Assembly: GCA_003517725.1 (NCBI GenBank)
Contig: DOZZ01000259.1
Location: forward strand, 501-5,817
Length of the DNA: 5,317 nt
Direction: 5' to 3'
Source of the DNA: Bryobacterales bacterium
Lineage (GTDB): Bacteria; Acidobacteriota; Terriglobia; Bryobacterales; Bryobacteraceae
The first letter of the stretch is position 1, and every line of letters begins with the position of its first letter. The position numbers were made by a program, and so were the translations under genes. The notes below the pieces were generated by a model. The model did not search any database. It was given only the letters and a program-made list of their open reading frames with translations, and was not told the origin of the DNA. Below are positions 5,283-5,317 of the stretch, in pieces.

Positions 5283-5317
5283 CGCTCGCCGTCACCCACA
5301 AATTCTCCCGACGAGGC
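5283..5317. other. Window end, nothing recognised
   Basis: Thirty-five bases after the stop of the last ORF. No hairpin with T run, repeat or start codon with a ribosome binding site is visible. Confidence 0.4.

Overview
The window looks like a chromosomal stretch from an acidobacterium of the Solibacter type. Two signs point there: two C-terminal secretion-type domains of the kind first described in Candidatus Solibacter (TIGR03437-like), and a very large winged-helix / Ser-Thr kinase / TolB-propeller protein of a sort abundant in that phylum. The assignment rests on recognised protein styles, not on a marker gene.

Left part (1-1237, minus strand): a complete gene for a 335-residue exported protein with an AOC/dirigent-like barrel motif and a TIGR03437-like C-terminus. 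It is followed after 1 bp, in another frame, by a 62-codon remnant holding only the last ~50 residues of a second such domain. The remnant has lost the rest of its gene.

Middle (1238-4580): a 247-bp divergent intergenic region leads to a 1031-residue plus-strand gene. Its product joins an OmpR/PhoB-type winged helix, a complete RD-type Ser/Thr kinase, one transmembrane helix and an extracytoplasmic PD40/TolB-type beta-propeller. Immediately upstream are three direct copies of [C/G]AGGTGA spaced exactly 11 bp apart. This is the geometry bound by tandem OmpR/PhoB winged helices, so the protein may bind its own promoter and perhaps also control the divergent exported protein. The regulation is inference; the repeats are directly visible.

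Right part (4581-5317): no intact gene. A 176-bp element (4656-4831) begins TGTCA and ends TGTCA. It carries three 22-bp direct sites at its left end and two inverted 22-bp sites at its right end (core TTGTCA-N7-TGGCAC). This is an end architecture of multiply repeated IS21-like or Tn7/Mu-like transposons, but only about 70 bp lie between the ends, so it is a miniature or internally deleted derivative. It sits between 4-bp ATAT copies inside what would have been a 14-bp palindrome. Beyond it are two overlapping head-to-head ORFs, the plus-strand one resembling the N-terminal core-binding region of a tyrosine recombinase without its catalytic part. I read this end of the window as a graveyard of mobile-element pieces.
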